The notes under the pieces are model-generated. The model had not been told where the DNA came from. It saw nothing but the letters and a program-made list of their open reading frames with translations, and did not search any database. A stretch of 64,000 nucleotides of DNA from Bailinhaonella thermotolerans (GTDB taxonomy: Bacteria; Actinomycetota; Actinomycetes; Streptosporangiales; Streptosporangiaceae), in assembly GCF_003594875.1 (NCBI RefSeq), contig NZ_QZEY01000002.1, forward strand, positions 310,001-374,000, in the 5' to 3' direction. Numbering within the stretch: position 1 is the first letter of the stretch; each line of letters begins with the position of its first letter. The position numbers and the translations under genes were made by a program. This document shows, piece after piece, positions 53,248 through 61,369 of the stretch.

Positions 53248-53955
53248 ATGCCCGTGCTCCTCCAAGCCTGCCTGAACGGTGCCCGGCTCCCGGCCGAGCA
53301 CCCCGCCCTCCCCGTCACGCCGGCGCAGATCGCCGCCGCCGCCGCCGAGGCCGTGGCGGCGGGCGCGCGGGAGCTGCACGTGCACCCCAAGGACCCCGGG
53401 GGCCGGGACAGCCTGCGCCCGGAGCACGTGGACCCCGTCGTCGCCGCGCTGCGCGAGGCGGTCCCCGGCGTCCCGGTCGGCGTCACGACCGGCGCGTGGG
53501 CCGCGGGCGATCCCGCCGTACGGCTGGCGCAGGTCGCCGGGTGGCGGTCGCGGCCGGACCACGCCTCGGTCAACTGGCACGAGGAGGGCGCGGCCGAGCT
53601 CGCGGCCGCCCTGACCGGCCTGGGCGTCGGAATCGAGGCGGGGATCTGGCACGCCGGGGCGGCCGCCGCCTTCGCCGCCTCCGGCGTGGAGTGCCTGCGC
53701 GTCCTGGTCGAGGTGGTGGACCAGGAGGACCCGCTGTCCACCGCCCGGGACCTGCTCGCCCGGCTGCGCGGCGTCCCCGCCCCGCTCCTGCTCCACGGCG
53801 AGGACGCGAACGCCTGGCCGGTGTTCCGGCTGGCCGCCGAGCTGGGCCTCGACTCCCGCGTCGGACTGGAGGACACCCTCGTCCTGCCCGACGGCTCCCC
53901 CGCCCCCTCCAACGCCGCCCTCGTCCGCGCCGCCCTCGCGCTGGCCGGGGACTGA
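53248..53955 (+). CDS. 3-keto-5-aminohexanoate cleavage (BKACE) family protein
   Basis: A 235-residue TIM-barrel enzyme of the beta-keto acid cleavage family. The zinc-binding motif is ELHVHPKDPGGRDSL (His-x-His). Further motifs are GVTTGAWAAGDP, HASVNWHEEGAAEL and VGLEDTLVLPDG near the end (catalytic-site Glu). Characterised members condense a beta-keto acid with acetyl-CoA, but substrates vary widely and this copy is slightly short (typical 270-310 residues). The start is ATG 53248 following GAGAGGG. It follows the ArsR gene by 30 bases and may be co-transcribed. Confidence 0.85.
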   Translation: MPVLLQACLNGARLPAEHPALPVTPAQIAAAAAEAVAAGARELHVHPKDPGGRDSLRPEHVDPVVAALREAVPGVPVGVTTGAWAAGDPAVRLAQVAGWRSRPDHASVNWHEEGAAELAAALTGLGVGIEAGIWHAGAAAAFAASGVECLRVLVEVVDQEDPLSTARDLLARLRGVPAPLLLHGEDANAWPVFRLAAELGLDSRVGLEDTLVLPDGSPAPSNAALVRAALALAGD

Positions 53956-53976
53956 CTCCGCCGCCGCGCGCGGGCG

Positions 53977-54759
53977 CTACCGCGTTCCGGCGAGGCGGAC
54001 GACGGCGGCGATCAGCTCGGGGCCGTCGAGGAGGGCGCGGTCGTTGTGCCCGGCGTCCCGCACCTCGACCAGGTCCACCGGGCCCGCGGCGGCGGACGCG
54101 ACGGCGCGGCTCATCGCCGGGGGCACGATCGTGTCGCGCGAGCCGTACACCACGGCGGTGGGGACGCAGACCGAGGCCAGGTGCTCCGCCACCGGGAAGC
54201 GGTCCCGCAGCAGCGGCCCGACCGGCAGGAACGGGTAGTTGTGGCGGCCGGCGTCGGCCAGGGAGGTGAACGGCGAGCGCAGCAGCAGCGCCAGGGGCGG
54301 CCGGGACCTCGCCAGCGCGGTCACGGGCCCGGCGCCGAGGCTCTCGCCGAAGTACACCACGGGGCCGGAGAGGGACTCCCGGGCGGCCAGGACGTCGCGG
54401 GCCAGCCCCTCCTCGTCCGGGGAGCCCGGGTTCCCGCCGTACCCCCGGTAGTCCATGAGCAGGACCGCGAACCCCTCCCTGGCCAGGGCGGCCGCCAGCG
54501 GCGCCCGGTGCAGCCGGTTGCCCGCGTTGCCGCCGGCGACCAGCACCGTGATCCCCCGGCTCCCGCCGGGCAGGTGCCAGGCCCCGAGCCGGAGCCCGTC
54601 CGAGGTCACGAGCGTCACGTCCCGCGCGCCGGGCAGCACCGACGCGGCGGGCGGCACCGGCCGGGCGTCGGGCAGGTAGATCAGCCGCCGCTGCGCCGCC
54701 CACAGCAGGCCGAGCAGGACCACCACCGCGACCACCCCGATCACGAGGACCCTCAGCAC
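53977..54759 (-). CDS. Membrane-anchored alpha/beta hydrolase
   Basis: A 260-residue hydrolase of the YfhR/BEM46 group. One N-terminal transmembrane helix (about 4-22) anchors it. The oxyanion region is VLVAGGNAGNRL, the nucleophile Ser is in YFGESLGAGP, the Asp in VVYGSRDTIVPP and the His in DAGHNDRA. It presumably cleaves an ester or peptide-like bond at the membrane. The start is GTG 54759. It converges on the BKACE gene. Confidence 0.87.
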   Translation of the reverse strand: MLRVLVIGVVAVVVLLGLLWAAQRRLIYLPDARPVPPAASVLPGARDVTLVTSDGLRLGAWHLPGGSRGITVLVAGGNAGNRLHRAPLAAALAREGFAVLLMDYRGYGGNPGSPDEEGLARDVLAARESLSGPVVYFGESLGAGPVTALARSRPPLALLLRSPFTSLADAGRHNYPFLPVGPLLRDRFPVAEHLASVCVPTAVVYGSRDTIVPPAMSRAVASAAAGPVDLVEVRDAGHNDRALLDGPELIAAVVRLAGTR

Positions 54760-54790
54760 ACCCCGATGCTCTCACCCGGCCGCGCCGCCC

Positions 54791-54840
54791 GCCCCGTCCC
54801 ACCGCGTCCCGCCCCGTCCCGCCGCGTCCCGCTCAGTCCC
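54791..54840. repeat. 10-bp periodic GTCCC repeat
   Basis: In five successive ten-base blocks the last five bases are GTCCC (54796, 54806, 54816, 54826 and 54836), within units such as GCCCCGTCCC and GCCGCGTCCC. The 250-base gap between two minus-strand genes holds this array and two copies of CGAGGACCGGCAGGCG; nothing coding is seen there. Confidence 0.7.
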
Positions 54841-55009
54841 GCCGCGCCCTCGTCCGTCCCGCTCCGCCCGGGCCGTCCCGGCGGTACGGCCCGCGCGGGC
54901 GGCCCGGAGACGCGCGGCCGTACCGCCGCGAGGACCGGCAGGCGCGAGGACCGGCAGGCGGGGGGCGGCCGGGGAGAGGCCGGCCGAGGGAGGAGGGACG
55001 CCTGCCGGG

Positions 55010-55798
55010 CTAGCGGAGCGGGGCGCGGCCCGGGCCGGGCGGGCCCGCGAAGGCCTGCGCGATCCCCATCCAGGCGCGGGCCGTCTCCCCCGTGATCTCC
55101 AGTCCGAGATCGTCCAGGTGCCGCCGCTGGGCGACCGCCAGGCAGAAGTCCAGGACCTCGCCGCGCACCACGTCGCCCGCGTCCTCCGGGCCCCACTCCC
55201 ACGGCTCGCCCCCGGGCAGGCGCAGCTCGACCCGGACCGGCGCCTCCGGGACCGGCAGGCCGTTGGCGGCGAAGCTGTACGGCAGGGCGCGGCACCCGAT
55301 CAGCGCGACGTGCCGGAGCCGCGCGGTGGGGACGCGTGCCGCCCCCAGCGCGTCCGCCACGTCCTGCCCGTGGGCCCACGTCTCCATCAACCGCGCGGTC
55401 GCGAACGAGGTCGCGCTCATGTCCGGGCCGTACCAGGGCAGCCTGGCCCGCGCGTCCAGGCCCTCGAACACGCCGAGCATGCGGGCGCGGGCCGCGCGGA
55501 ACCAGGCGAGCAGGTCCGCGGGCGGGCGCGCGGCGTGCTCGTGGGCGAGGTCGTCCACGAACCCCGGCCCCTTCTCCAGCAGGGCGGGCAGGCCGGCCCG
55601 GAAGGCGTCCGGATCGGCCGCGGCCCGCGTCGCCGCCTCGTCGAACCAGGCCAGGTGGCTCACCTGGTCCCGCACCGCCCACCCCTCGGCCGGCGTCGGG
55701 GTGTCCCACCCCGCGGGGTCCAGCGGCTCCACCAGCCGCAGGAGGTCCGACGTCTCGTCCCGCAGATCCGCGACCAGCCCGGCCATCGTCACGCCCAT
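55010..55798 (-). CDS. DinB/MDMPI-type metal-binding protein (TIGR03084-like)
   Basis: A 262-residue four-helix-bundle protein of the mycothiol-dependent maleylpyruvate isomerase N-terminal type. Metal-ligand His residues are in RDQVSHLAWFDE, METWAHGQDVADA and similar positions. The C-terminal 80 residues form the second domain common in this actinobacterial family. It probably acts with mycothiol or as a metal-dependent hydrolase; the substrate is unknown. The start is ATG 55798; ATG 55786 is alternative. It is divergent from a small Cys-rich gene. Confidence 0.85.
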   Translation of the reverse strand: MGVTMAGLVADLRDETSDLLRLVEPLDPAGWDTPTPAEGWAVRDQVSHLAWFDEAATRAAADPDAFRAGLPALLEKGPGFVDDLAHEHAARPPADLLAWFRAARARMLGVFEGLDARARLPWYGPDMSATSFATARLMETWAHGQDVADALGAARVPTARLRHVALIGCRALPYSFAANGLPVPEAPVRVELRLPGGEPWEWGPEDAGDVVRGEVLDFCLAVAQRRHLDDLGLEITGETARAWMGIAQAFAGPPGPGRAPLR

Positions 55799-55869
55799 GC
55801 CCGGACCCTAACCGAACCTTGTTCTGAATCCCAGGGTGTGATCAAGCCCCTCGCGCGCACAATGACGGT

Positions 55870-56118
55870 GTGATCTGCCACTGGTGCAAGGAACGCCGCC
55901 ACGACCGCTGCCGGGGCGGCACCTGGTGCGACTGCCAGCACCTGGCCGCGTCCCGCCGCGCGCCCGGCGACCCGCCGGAGCCGGCCGGGCCCGCGCCCGG
56001 CCCGCCCGGCACCGAGCCGCCCCCCGAGCCGCCATCCGGGCCGCCATCCACGCCGCCATCCGAGCCGCCCTCCGAGCCGCCCTCCGAACCCCCCGTGAAC
56101 TGGGTCCGCCAGGGCTGA
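55870..56118 (+). CDS. Small Cys-rich protein with Pro-rich tail
   Basis: An 82-residue protein. The first 25 residues hold a compact metal-binding pattern: CHWC, H, C, then WCDCQH (five Cys and three His), likely a zinc knuckle. The rest is Pro/Glu/Ser-rich and carries PPSEPPSEPPSEP repeats. The N-terminal block resembles small conserved actinobacterial hypothetical proteins. The start is GTG 55870; CACAAT six bases upstream and no ribosome site suggest a leaderless message. The function is unknown. Confidence 0.65.
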   Translation: MICHWCKERRHDRCRGGTWCDCQHLAASRRAPGDPPEPAGPAPGPPGTEPPPEPPSGPPSTPPSEPPSEPPSEPPVNWVRQG

Positions 56119-56271
56119 TGCCCCGCGCCGGGCCGGGCCCGTGGGCGGCCGGACGCGCCGCGCGTGCCGTACCGGGACGGGCTCCGGAGAGGGGCCGCCG
56201 TGACCCGCGGCGCGTCCCAGATGGCGGACGGGGATTGGACAAGGGTGAGGGCGTGTGTCACCGTGGGTCTC

Positions 56272-56346
56272 ATGCCAGCGGACCCGATGCTCGTCGTGCG
56301 ACGCCACGTCGATCTTCAGCGTGTCCGCAGCGCCATCTGTAGCTGA
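56272..56346 (+). CDS. Sulfur-assimilation leader peptide (candidate cysteine attenuator)
   Basis: A 24-codon ORF, from ATG 56272 to TGA 56346, ends LVVRRHVDLQRVRSAICS. The core R-RHVDL-R-x-SA-x-C is the one seen in short actinobacterial leader peptides placed before sulfate and cysteine genes, where a terminal Cys codon lets translation report cysteine supply. It lies 154 bases before the sulfite reductase. A later ATG at 56287 would give a 19-residue peptide. Regulation by ribosome stalling at the Cys codon is inferred from the family. Confidence 0.75.
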   Translation: MPADPMLVVRRHVDLQRVRSAICS

Positions 56347-56500
56347 CGCCCGTCAACCCGCCCGTTTCCCCGGGCGCGTGGCCTCTTCAGGCGCAGCTCT
56401 CCTCTGAAGCACTCGCGACGACGCGACGGCCCCTCCCGGCCGGGCGCGCCTTCTCGCCACGCGTCCGTCCCCAAGACGACCGTCCCGGAGGACGCGCCCC

Positions 56501-58177
56501 ATGCCGCCCAGCAGCACGAACGCACGCGCCCGTCGCCACCGCGGCGAGGGCCAGTGGGCCCTCGGCTACCGCGAACCGCTCAACAAGAACGAGGAGCTGA
56601 AGAAGAACGACGACGGGCTCAACGTCCGCCAGCGGATCATCGACATCTACTCCAAGACCGGCTTCGACTCCATCGACCCGGCCGACCTGCGGGGACGCTT
56701 CCGCTGGTTCGGGCTCTACACCCAGCGCAAGCCCGGGATCGACGGCGGCAAGACCGCCATCCTGGAGCCGGAGGAGCTCGACGACAGGTACTTCATGCTC
56801 CGCGTCCGCATCGACGGCGGGCAGCTCACCCTGGAGCAGCTCCGCACGATCGCCGACATCTCGACCAGGTACGCCCGGGGCACGGCCGACGTCACCGACC
56901 GGCAGAACATCCAGCTCCACTGGGTGGAGATCGAGTCGGTCCCGGCGATCTGGGAGGCGCTGGAGGCCGTCGGCCTGTCCACGACCGAGGCCTGCGGCGA
57001 CACCCCCCGCGTGATCATCGGCTGCCCCCTGGCCGGGATCGACGAGGACGAGGTGCTCGACGCGACGCCGCAGATCCAGCAGGTGTACGACAAGTACATC
57101 GGCAGCCAGGAGTTCTCGAACCTGCCGCGCAAGTTCAAGTCCGCCTTCAGCGGATGCGCCTCCCACTGCACGGTCCACGAGATCAACGACGTGGCGTTCG
57201 TCGGCGTGGTCGGCGAGAACGGGGAGCGCGGCTACGACGTGTGGGCCGGCGGGGGCCTGTCCACGAACCCGATGCTCGGCAAGCGGCTCGGCGTCTTCGT
57301 CTCGCCGGACAGGGCCGCCGACGTCTGGGCCGGAATCATCGGGATATTTCGTGATTACGGCTATCGCAGGCTCCGCCACCGCGCCCGGATCAAGTTCCTC
57401 ATGAACGACTGGGGCCCCGAGAGGTTCCGCGAGGTCCTGGAGCAGGAGTACCTCGGCTACCGCCTCCCCGACGGCCCCGCGCCCGCCGCGCCCCGGAACA
57501 ACCGCCGCGACCACGTCGGCGTGCACCGCCAGCGGGACGGCCTCTACTACGTCGGCTTCGCGCCCAAGGTCGGCCGGCTCGACGGGGCCACCCTCGCGCT
57601 GATCGCCGACATCGCCGAGCGCCACGGCAGCTCCCGCGTCCGCACGACCGTCGAGCAGAAGATGGTCATCCTCGACATCGCCGAGGACCGCGTCGAGAGC
57701 CTCGTGCGCGAGCTGGAGAGCCACGACCTGCGGGTCAACCCCTCCACGTTCCGCCGCCAGACCATGGCCTGCACCGGCATCGAGTACTGCAAGCTCGCGA
57801 TCGTCGAGACCAAGGGCACCGCGATGACCCTCATCGACGAGCTGGAGAAGCGGCTCCCGGACTTCGCCGACCCGCTGACGATCAACGTCAACGGCTGCCC
57901 GAACTCCTGCGCCCGCATCCAGACGGCCGACATCGGGCTCAAGGGCCAGCTCGTCACCGACGAGCGGGGCGAGCAGGTCGAGGGCTTCCAGATCCACCTG
58001 GGCGGCTCCCTCGGCGTCCGGCCCGGCTTCGGCCGCAAGGTGCGCGGGCTCAAGGCCACCGCCGCCGAGCTGCCCGACTACGTCGAGCGGGTGCTGACCC
58101 GGTTCCAGGCGCAGAAGACCGGCGGCGAGACCTTCTCCGAGTGGGTCGAGCGCGCCGCCGAGGAGGACCTGAAGTGA
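56501..58177 (+). CDS. sirA: Ferredoxin-dependent sulfite (nitrite) reductase
   Basis: A 558-residue siroheme and [4Fe-4S] enzyme that reduces sulfite to sulfide with six electrons. Cluster ligands are Cys424 and Cys430 (ACTGIEYCKL) and Cys466 and Cys470 (NGCPNSC). The two-fold repeat typical of the family is present, with RQNIQLHWVEIE early and KVGRLDGATLALIAD later. Nitrite reductases share the motifs, but adjacency to APS reductase and sirohydrochlorin chelatase argues for sulfite. The start is ATG 56501 with GGAGGA eight bases upstream. It is the first long gene of the operon behind the leader peptide. Confidence 0.94.
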   Translation: MPPSSTNARARRHRGEGQWALGYREPLNKNEELKKNDDGLNVRQRIIDIYSKTGFDSIDPADLRGRFRWFGLYTQRKPGIDGGKTAILEPEELDDRYFMLRVRIDGGQLTLEQLRTIADISTRYARGTADVTDRQNIQLHWVEIESVPAIWEALEAVGLSTTEACGDTPRVIIGCPLAGIDEDEVLDATPQIQQVYDKYIGSQEFSNLPRKFKSAFSGCASHCTVHEINDVAFVGVVGENGERGYDVWAGGGLSTNPMLGKRLGVFVSPDRAADVWAGIIGIFRDYGYRRLRHRARIKFLMNDWGPERFREVLEQEYLGYRLPDGPAPAAPRNNRRDHVGVHRQRDGLYYVGFAPKVGRLDGATLALIADIAERHGSSRVRTTVEQKMVILDIAEDRVESLVRELESHDLRVNPSTFRRQTMACTGIEYCKLAIVETKGTAMTLIDELEKRLPDFADPLTINVNGCPNSCARIQTADIGLKGQLVTDERGEQVEGFQIHLGGSLGVRPGFGRKVRGLKATAAELPDYVERVLTRFQAQKTGGETFSEWVERAAEEDLK

Positions 58178-58317
58178 GTGAGAGAGCGGTCCCCTTCCAC
58201 TGCCCGTACTGCGGCGAGGAGGACCTGGAGCCGTACGAGCGCGACGGCGGGTGGTACTGCCGGTCGTGCGCCCGAGCGTTCACGTTGAAGTTCTTAGGAG
58301 TGGGGACCCGGATATGA
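58174..58317 (+). CDS. 47-residue zinc-ribbon protein of the sulfur operon
   Basis: GTG at 58174 overlaps the sulfite reductase stop (GTGA), and the TGA at 58315 overlaps the APS reductase ATG (ATGA). The 47 residues contain two CxxC pairs (HCPYCGEEDLEPYER, WYCRSCARAFTL), a minimal zinc ribbon. Small genes at this position between sulfite reductase and cysH are familiar from Streptomyces. The role is unknown; it could be an assembly or redox partner of the iron-sulfur enzymes around it. Confidence 0.8.
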   Translation: MSERAVPFHCPYCGEEDLEPYERDGGWYCRSCARAFTLKFLGVGTRI

Positions 58318-59027
58318 CGGTGCTGGACGCCGAAGTCAAGATCAGCCTCGACCTTCAGGACATCGTCGACTCCGCCGCGGCCGCGCTGGAGGACGCGCCC
58401 GCCGTGGAGATCATCCGCTGGGCGGCCGCCACGTTCGGCGACCGCATCTGCCTGACCTCCTCCATGAGCGACGCCCTGCTCATCCACCTGGTCTCCAAGG
58501 TCAAGCCGGGCATCGACGTGCTGTTCATCGACACCGGATACCACTTCGCCGAGACCATCGGCACCCGCGACGCGGTCCAGGCGGTGTACCCGGTCAACCT
58601 GATCAACGTCACGCCCAGCCGTACCGTCGCCGAGCAGGACCGGGACCTGGGCCCGCGGCTGCACGGCCGCAACCCCGACCTGTGCTGCCACCTGCGCAAG
58701 GTGGAGCCGCTCAACCGGGCGCTCCAGGGGTACGTCGCCTGGTTCAGCGGCATCCGCCGCGACGAGGCGCTGACCCGCAAGGACACCCGCATCGTCGAGT
58801 GGGACGCCAAGCGCCAGATGGTCAAGGTGAACCCCATCGCGCGCTGGACCCAGGAGGACGTGGACAACTACATCGCCGACAACGGGGTGCTCATCAACCC
58901 GCTGCACTACGACGGCTACCCGTCGATCGGCTGCGCCCCCTGCACCCGGCGGGTCGCCCCGGGCGAGGATCCGCGCAGCGGCCGCTGGGCCGGTCTGGGG
59001 AAGATCGAATGCGGCATCCACGCCTAG
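58314..59027 (+). CDS. cysH: Adenylyl-sulfate (APS) reductase
   Basis: A 237-residue thioredoxin-dependent reductase forming sulfite from activated sulfate. It carries the [4Fe-4S] Cys set of APS-specific enzymes: Cys124-Cys125 (LCCHLRK) and Cys207/Cys210 (CAPC), plus the catalytic Cys233 in the ECGIH tail. PAPS reductases of enterobacteria lack the cluster pairs. The nucleotide motif is TSSMSDALLIHL. It overlaps the zinc-ribbon gene by four bases and the chelatase gene by 19 bases, so the operon is tightly coupled. Confidence 0.94.
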   Translation: MTVLDAEVKISLDLQDIVDSAAAALEDAPAVEIIRWAAATFGDRICLTSSMSDALLIHLVSKVKPGIDVLFIDTGYHFAETIGTRDAVQAVYPVNLINVTPSRTVAEQDRDLGPRLHGRNPDLCCHLRKVEPLNRALQGYVAWFSGIRRDEALTRKDTRIVEWDAKRQMVKVNPIARWTQEDVDNYIADNGVLINPLHYDGYPSIGCAPCTRRVAPGEDPRSGRWAGLGKIECGIHA

Positions 59028-59743
59028 TCGCCGTCGCCCACGGGTCCCGCGACCCACGGGCGGCGGCCGTCGTCTCGGAGCTGATGGCCGGGGTACGGCG
59101 GGCGCGCCCGGAGCTGGACGCGCGCACCGCCTACCTCGACCACGCCCCGCCGTCCCTGGGCCAGGTCCTCGGCGGCCTGGAGGGGTCGGCGGTGGTGCTG
59201 CCGCTGCTGCTGACCGAGGCGTACCACAGCCGGGTGGACATCCCGGCGGCCCTGCGCGCCCGCCCGCCGCACCTGGCCGTGCGGTACGGCGCGACGCTGG
59301 GCCCGCACCCCCTGCTGGCGCGCGTCCTGGAGCGGCGGCTCGCCGAGGCGGGCGTGCCGCCGGGCGACCCGGGCATGGCCGTCGTGCTGGTGTCGGCCGG
59401 CTCCAGCGACGCCCGCGCCAACCAGGTGATCGGCGAGATGGCCCGCGCCTGGTCGGCCCGGGGCTGGTGGGCGGTCCGCGCCGCCTACGCCTCGGCCGCC
59501 GCCCCCGCGCCCGAGCGGGCGGTCGCGGCGCTGCGCGCGGCCGGCGCCCCCCGCGTCGCCGTCGCCCCCTACCTGCTGGCCCCCGGGCACTTCGCCGACA
59601 AGGTGCGGCGCGACGCCCTGGCCGCGGGCGCGGACGTGGTCGCCGACGTCCTCGGCCCCGCCCCGGAGCTCGCCGAGATCCTCCTGGAGCGGTACGAGGA
59701 GGCCCGCACCGCCGCCCTCCCCCGCGAGTTCGCGACGGCCTGA
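59009..59743 (+). CDS. Sirohydrochlorin chelatase (CbiX/SirB-like)
   Basis: A 244-residue metal chelatase with two CbiX-like halves. The first begins LVAVAHGSRDPRAAAVV with the metal-binding His, then LLLTEAYHSRVDIPAAL. The second repeats the fold (VVLVSAGSSDARANQVIG and VAPYLLAPGHFADKVR). It inserts iron into sirohydrochlorin to give siroheme, the cofactor of the sulfite reductase encoded upstream. The start is ATG 59009, five bases after GGGGAAG, overlapping cysH. Confidence 0.9.
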   Translation: MRHPRLVAVAHGSRDPRAAAVVSELMAGVRRARPELDARTAYLDHAPPSLGQVLGGLEGSAVVLPLLLTEAYHSRVDIPAALRARPPHLAVRYGATLGPHPLLARVLERRLAEAGVPPGDPGMAVVLVSAGSSDARANQVIGEMARAWSARGWWAVRAAYASAAAPAPERAVAALRAAGAPRVAVAPYLLAPGHFADKVRRDALAAGADVVADVLGPAPELAEILLERYEEARTAALPREFATA

Positions 59744-59759
59744 GCGCCACGCCGTACGG

Positions 59760-59791
59760 CCCCCGCCGGGCCGTACGGCGGGCGGCGGGGG
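59760..59791. terminator. Convergent terminator with nested GCCGTACGGC
   Basis: CCCCCGCCG (59760-59768) pairs with CGGCGGGGG (59783-59791). Inside its loop lies GCCGTACGGC (59770-59779), and another copy precedes it at 59751-59760. It sits between the chelatase and the DUF1707 gene, whose stop it abuts. Confidence 0.65.
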
Positions 59792-60391
59792 TCAGTGGTG
59801 CCAGGAGTGGCCGGAGCCCTTCCGCTCGGCGTAGGCGTGGCCGTAGACCTTGACGTCGCCGAGCAGGGCGGTCGCCCGGACGCGGACGACGGGGGCGCGG
59901 CGGCCGGCCGGCGCCTCCTCCACGCGGATCTTCTTGTCGCCCAGGACCGCGACCCCAGAGACGTCCACGTCCACGCCGTCGGGGACGATCACCTTCACGT
60001 CGCCCAGCACGGCGGTCGCCACGATGTCCACGCTGTCGGTGAGGACCTGGGCCTGGCGCAGGTCGAGGACGACGTCGCCCAGCACGGCCAGCGCGGCCAG
60101 CTCCTTGTCCACCTTCCAGTGCCCGCGTCGCCTGGTGTCGCCGAGGATCGCGACGAACCAGCGGCGGGCCCGGCCCGGGGCCCGCACGGGCTCGGCGGCG
60201 GCCCCGGGCGCGTCCGGCAGGTCGGCGGTGACGCGGACCAGGTCCGCGCGCGTCACCGCGCCGTACGCGGCCTCGGTGCGGTCGCTCAGCTCCGCGAAGG
60301 ACAACCGGCCCTCGACCGAGGCGACCCGCAGCCGCTCCACCGTCTCCTCGCGCTCGGCGTCGGACACGCGAAGTTCGTCGTGTTGGCTCAC
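59792..60391 (-). CDS. DUF1707 protein with LiaF-like C-terminal domain
   Basis: A 199-residue protein. The N-terminal 55 residues are the DUF1707 domain (LRVSDAEREETVERLRVASVEGRLSFAELSDRTEAAYGA). The second half contains repeated LGDVxVxVP strands (AVLGDVVLDL, AVLGDVKVIVPDGVDVDV, ALLGDVKVYGHAY), the beta-helix-like pattern of the LiaF/YvqF C-terminal domain that acts in cell-envelope stress sensing. No clear membrane helix is seen. The start is GTG 60391. It may relate to envelope stress, but no partner kinase is here. Confidence 0.88.
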   Translation of the reverse strand: MSQHDELRVSDAEREETVERLRVASVEGRLSFAELSDRTEAAYGAVTRADLVRVTADLPDAPGAAAEPVRAPGRARRWFVAILGDTRRRGHWKVDKELAALAVLGDVVLDLRQAQVLTDSVDIVATAVLGDVKVIVPDGVDVDVSGVAVLGDKKIRVEEAPAGRRAPVVRVRATALLGDVKVYGHAYAERKGSGHSWHH

Positions 60392-60472
60392 GCTCCGACG
60401 CTATCGCCGACCGCACCCCGGGCCAATCCTCCGCCGGGAGGAGAGGGGGGCGACGAAGTGATTACGCGGCAC

Positions 60473-61360
60473 CTACGGTCCCGACAGCGCCGGGGCGGCG
60501 GCGAGGACCTCCCTGGCCAGCTCCGTGTCGCCGGACAGGACCGCCTCGAAGGAGGCGGGGTCGCGCCGGCCGGACACCAGGAAGCAGAACTCGGCCACGT
60601 CCGTGACGATCACCGCGTCCGGGACGCGCCCCGGCGGGGGCGCCCCGCGCGACAGCGGCACGTCCCAGACGCCGCCCCCGGGCCCGGTGAGCTCCAGGCG
60701 GAGCAGGCGGCCGGGGCGGGGCGCGACGAGCCGCAGGCCGCGCGCGACGAGCCCGGCCATGGGGTTCAGGTGCTCGGGTACCGGCAGCGGGACCGGCAGC
60801 CCCATGACCCGGCCGATGTCGTCGGTGTGGATCCAGGTCTCGAACGCCCGCTGGGTGAGGTGGTCGCCGAGGCGCATCCGCAGCCCGCCCGCCGAGACCC
60901 GGCGGCCCGCGGCCTCCTCCCCCGCCTCGCACAGGTGGGCGCAGAGCGCGCGCGCCTGCTCCCGCCAGCGGGACCGGGTCTCGCCCGGCGGGCGGCCGCG
61001 CTCGGCGCGGATCAGCTCGACCGTGCGGGCCACCGCGTCCTCGGTGCCCGAGGGCGGGTCGGCGGCCGGGGCCCCGACGGCCCGGGCGAGCAGGCCGTCG
61101 GTCGCCAGCAGGTGCACGACCAGCTCCTGGACCGTCCAGCCCTCGACGGCCACGCGGCGGTGGTCGTCCTCGCCGAGCGCGCCCAGCAGCGCGTCGAGGG
61201 CGGAGACGCGGGCGGCGTACGGCGCGGCGTATCGGGGGACGCGGGCGGCGGCGGGGCGCCGCGCCAGCGCCGCCGCGAGCACGTCCGCGCGCCGTCTGGG
61301 CCGGGGCATCTCGCCCCCCTCCGTCATCGCGTCGAGGTACAGGTCCCAGTCGGGGTTCAC
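60473..61360 (-). CDS. MDMPI-domain protein, candidate anti-sigma factor
   Basis: A 295-residue protein lying directly behind an ECF sigma factor. It has an N-terminal segment (PDWDLYLDAMTEGGE) resembling the short start of anti-sigma modules, then a maleylpyruvate-isomerase-type four-helix bundle (VEGWTVQELVVHLLATDG, HLTQRAFETWIHTDDIG with metal-site His) and a C-terminal beta domain. Actinobacterial genomes often pair such proteins with ECF sigma genes, so it may modulate the sigma factor; enzymatic use of mycothiol is the alternative. The start is GTG 61360, five bases after GGAGGA and ten bases after the sigma stop. Confidence 0.82.
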   Translation of the reverse strand: MNPDWDLYLDAMTEGGEMPRPRRRADVLAAALARRPAAARVPRYAAPYAARVSALDALLGALGEDDHRRVAVEGWTVQELVVHLLATDGLLARAVGAPAADPPSGTEDAVARTVELIRAERGRPPGETRSRWREQARALCAHLCEAGEEAAGRRVSAGGLRMRLGDHLTQRAFETWIHTDDIGRVMGLPVPLPVPEHLNPMAGLVARGLRLVAPRPGRLLRLELTGPGGGVWDVPLSRGAPPPGRVPDAVIVTDVAEFCFLVSGRRDPASFEAVLSGDTELAREVLAAAPALSGP

Positions 61361-61369
61361 GCCGTCCTC

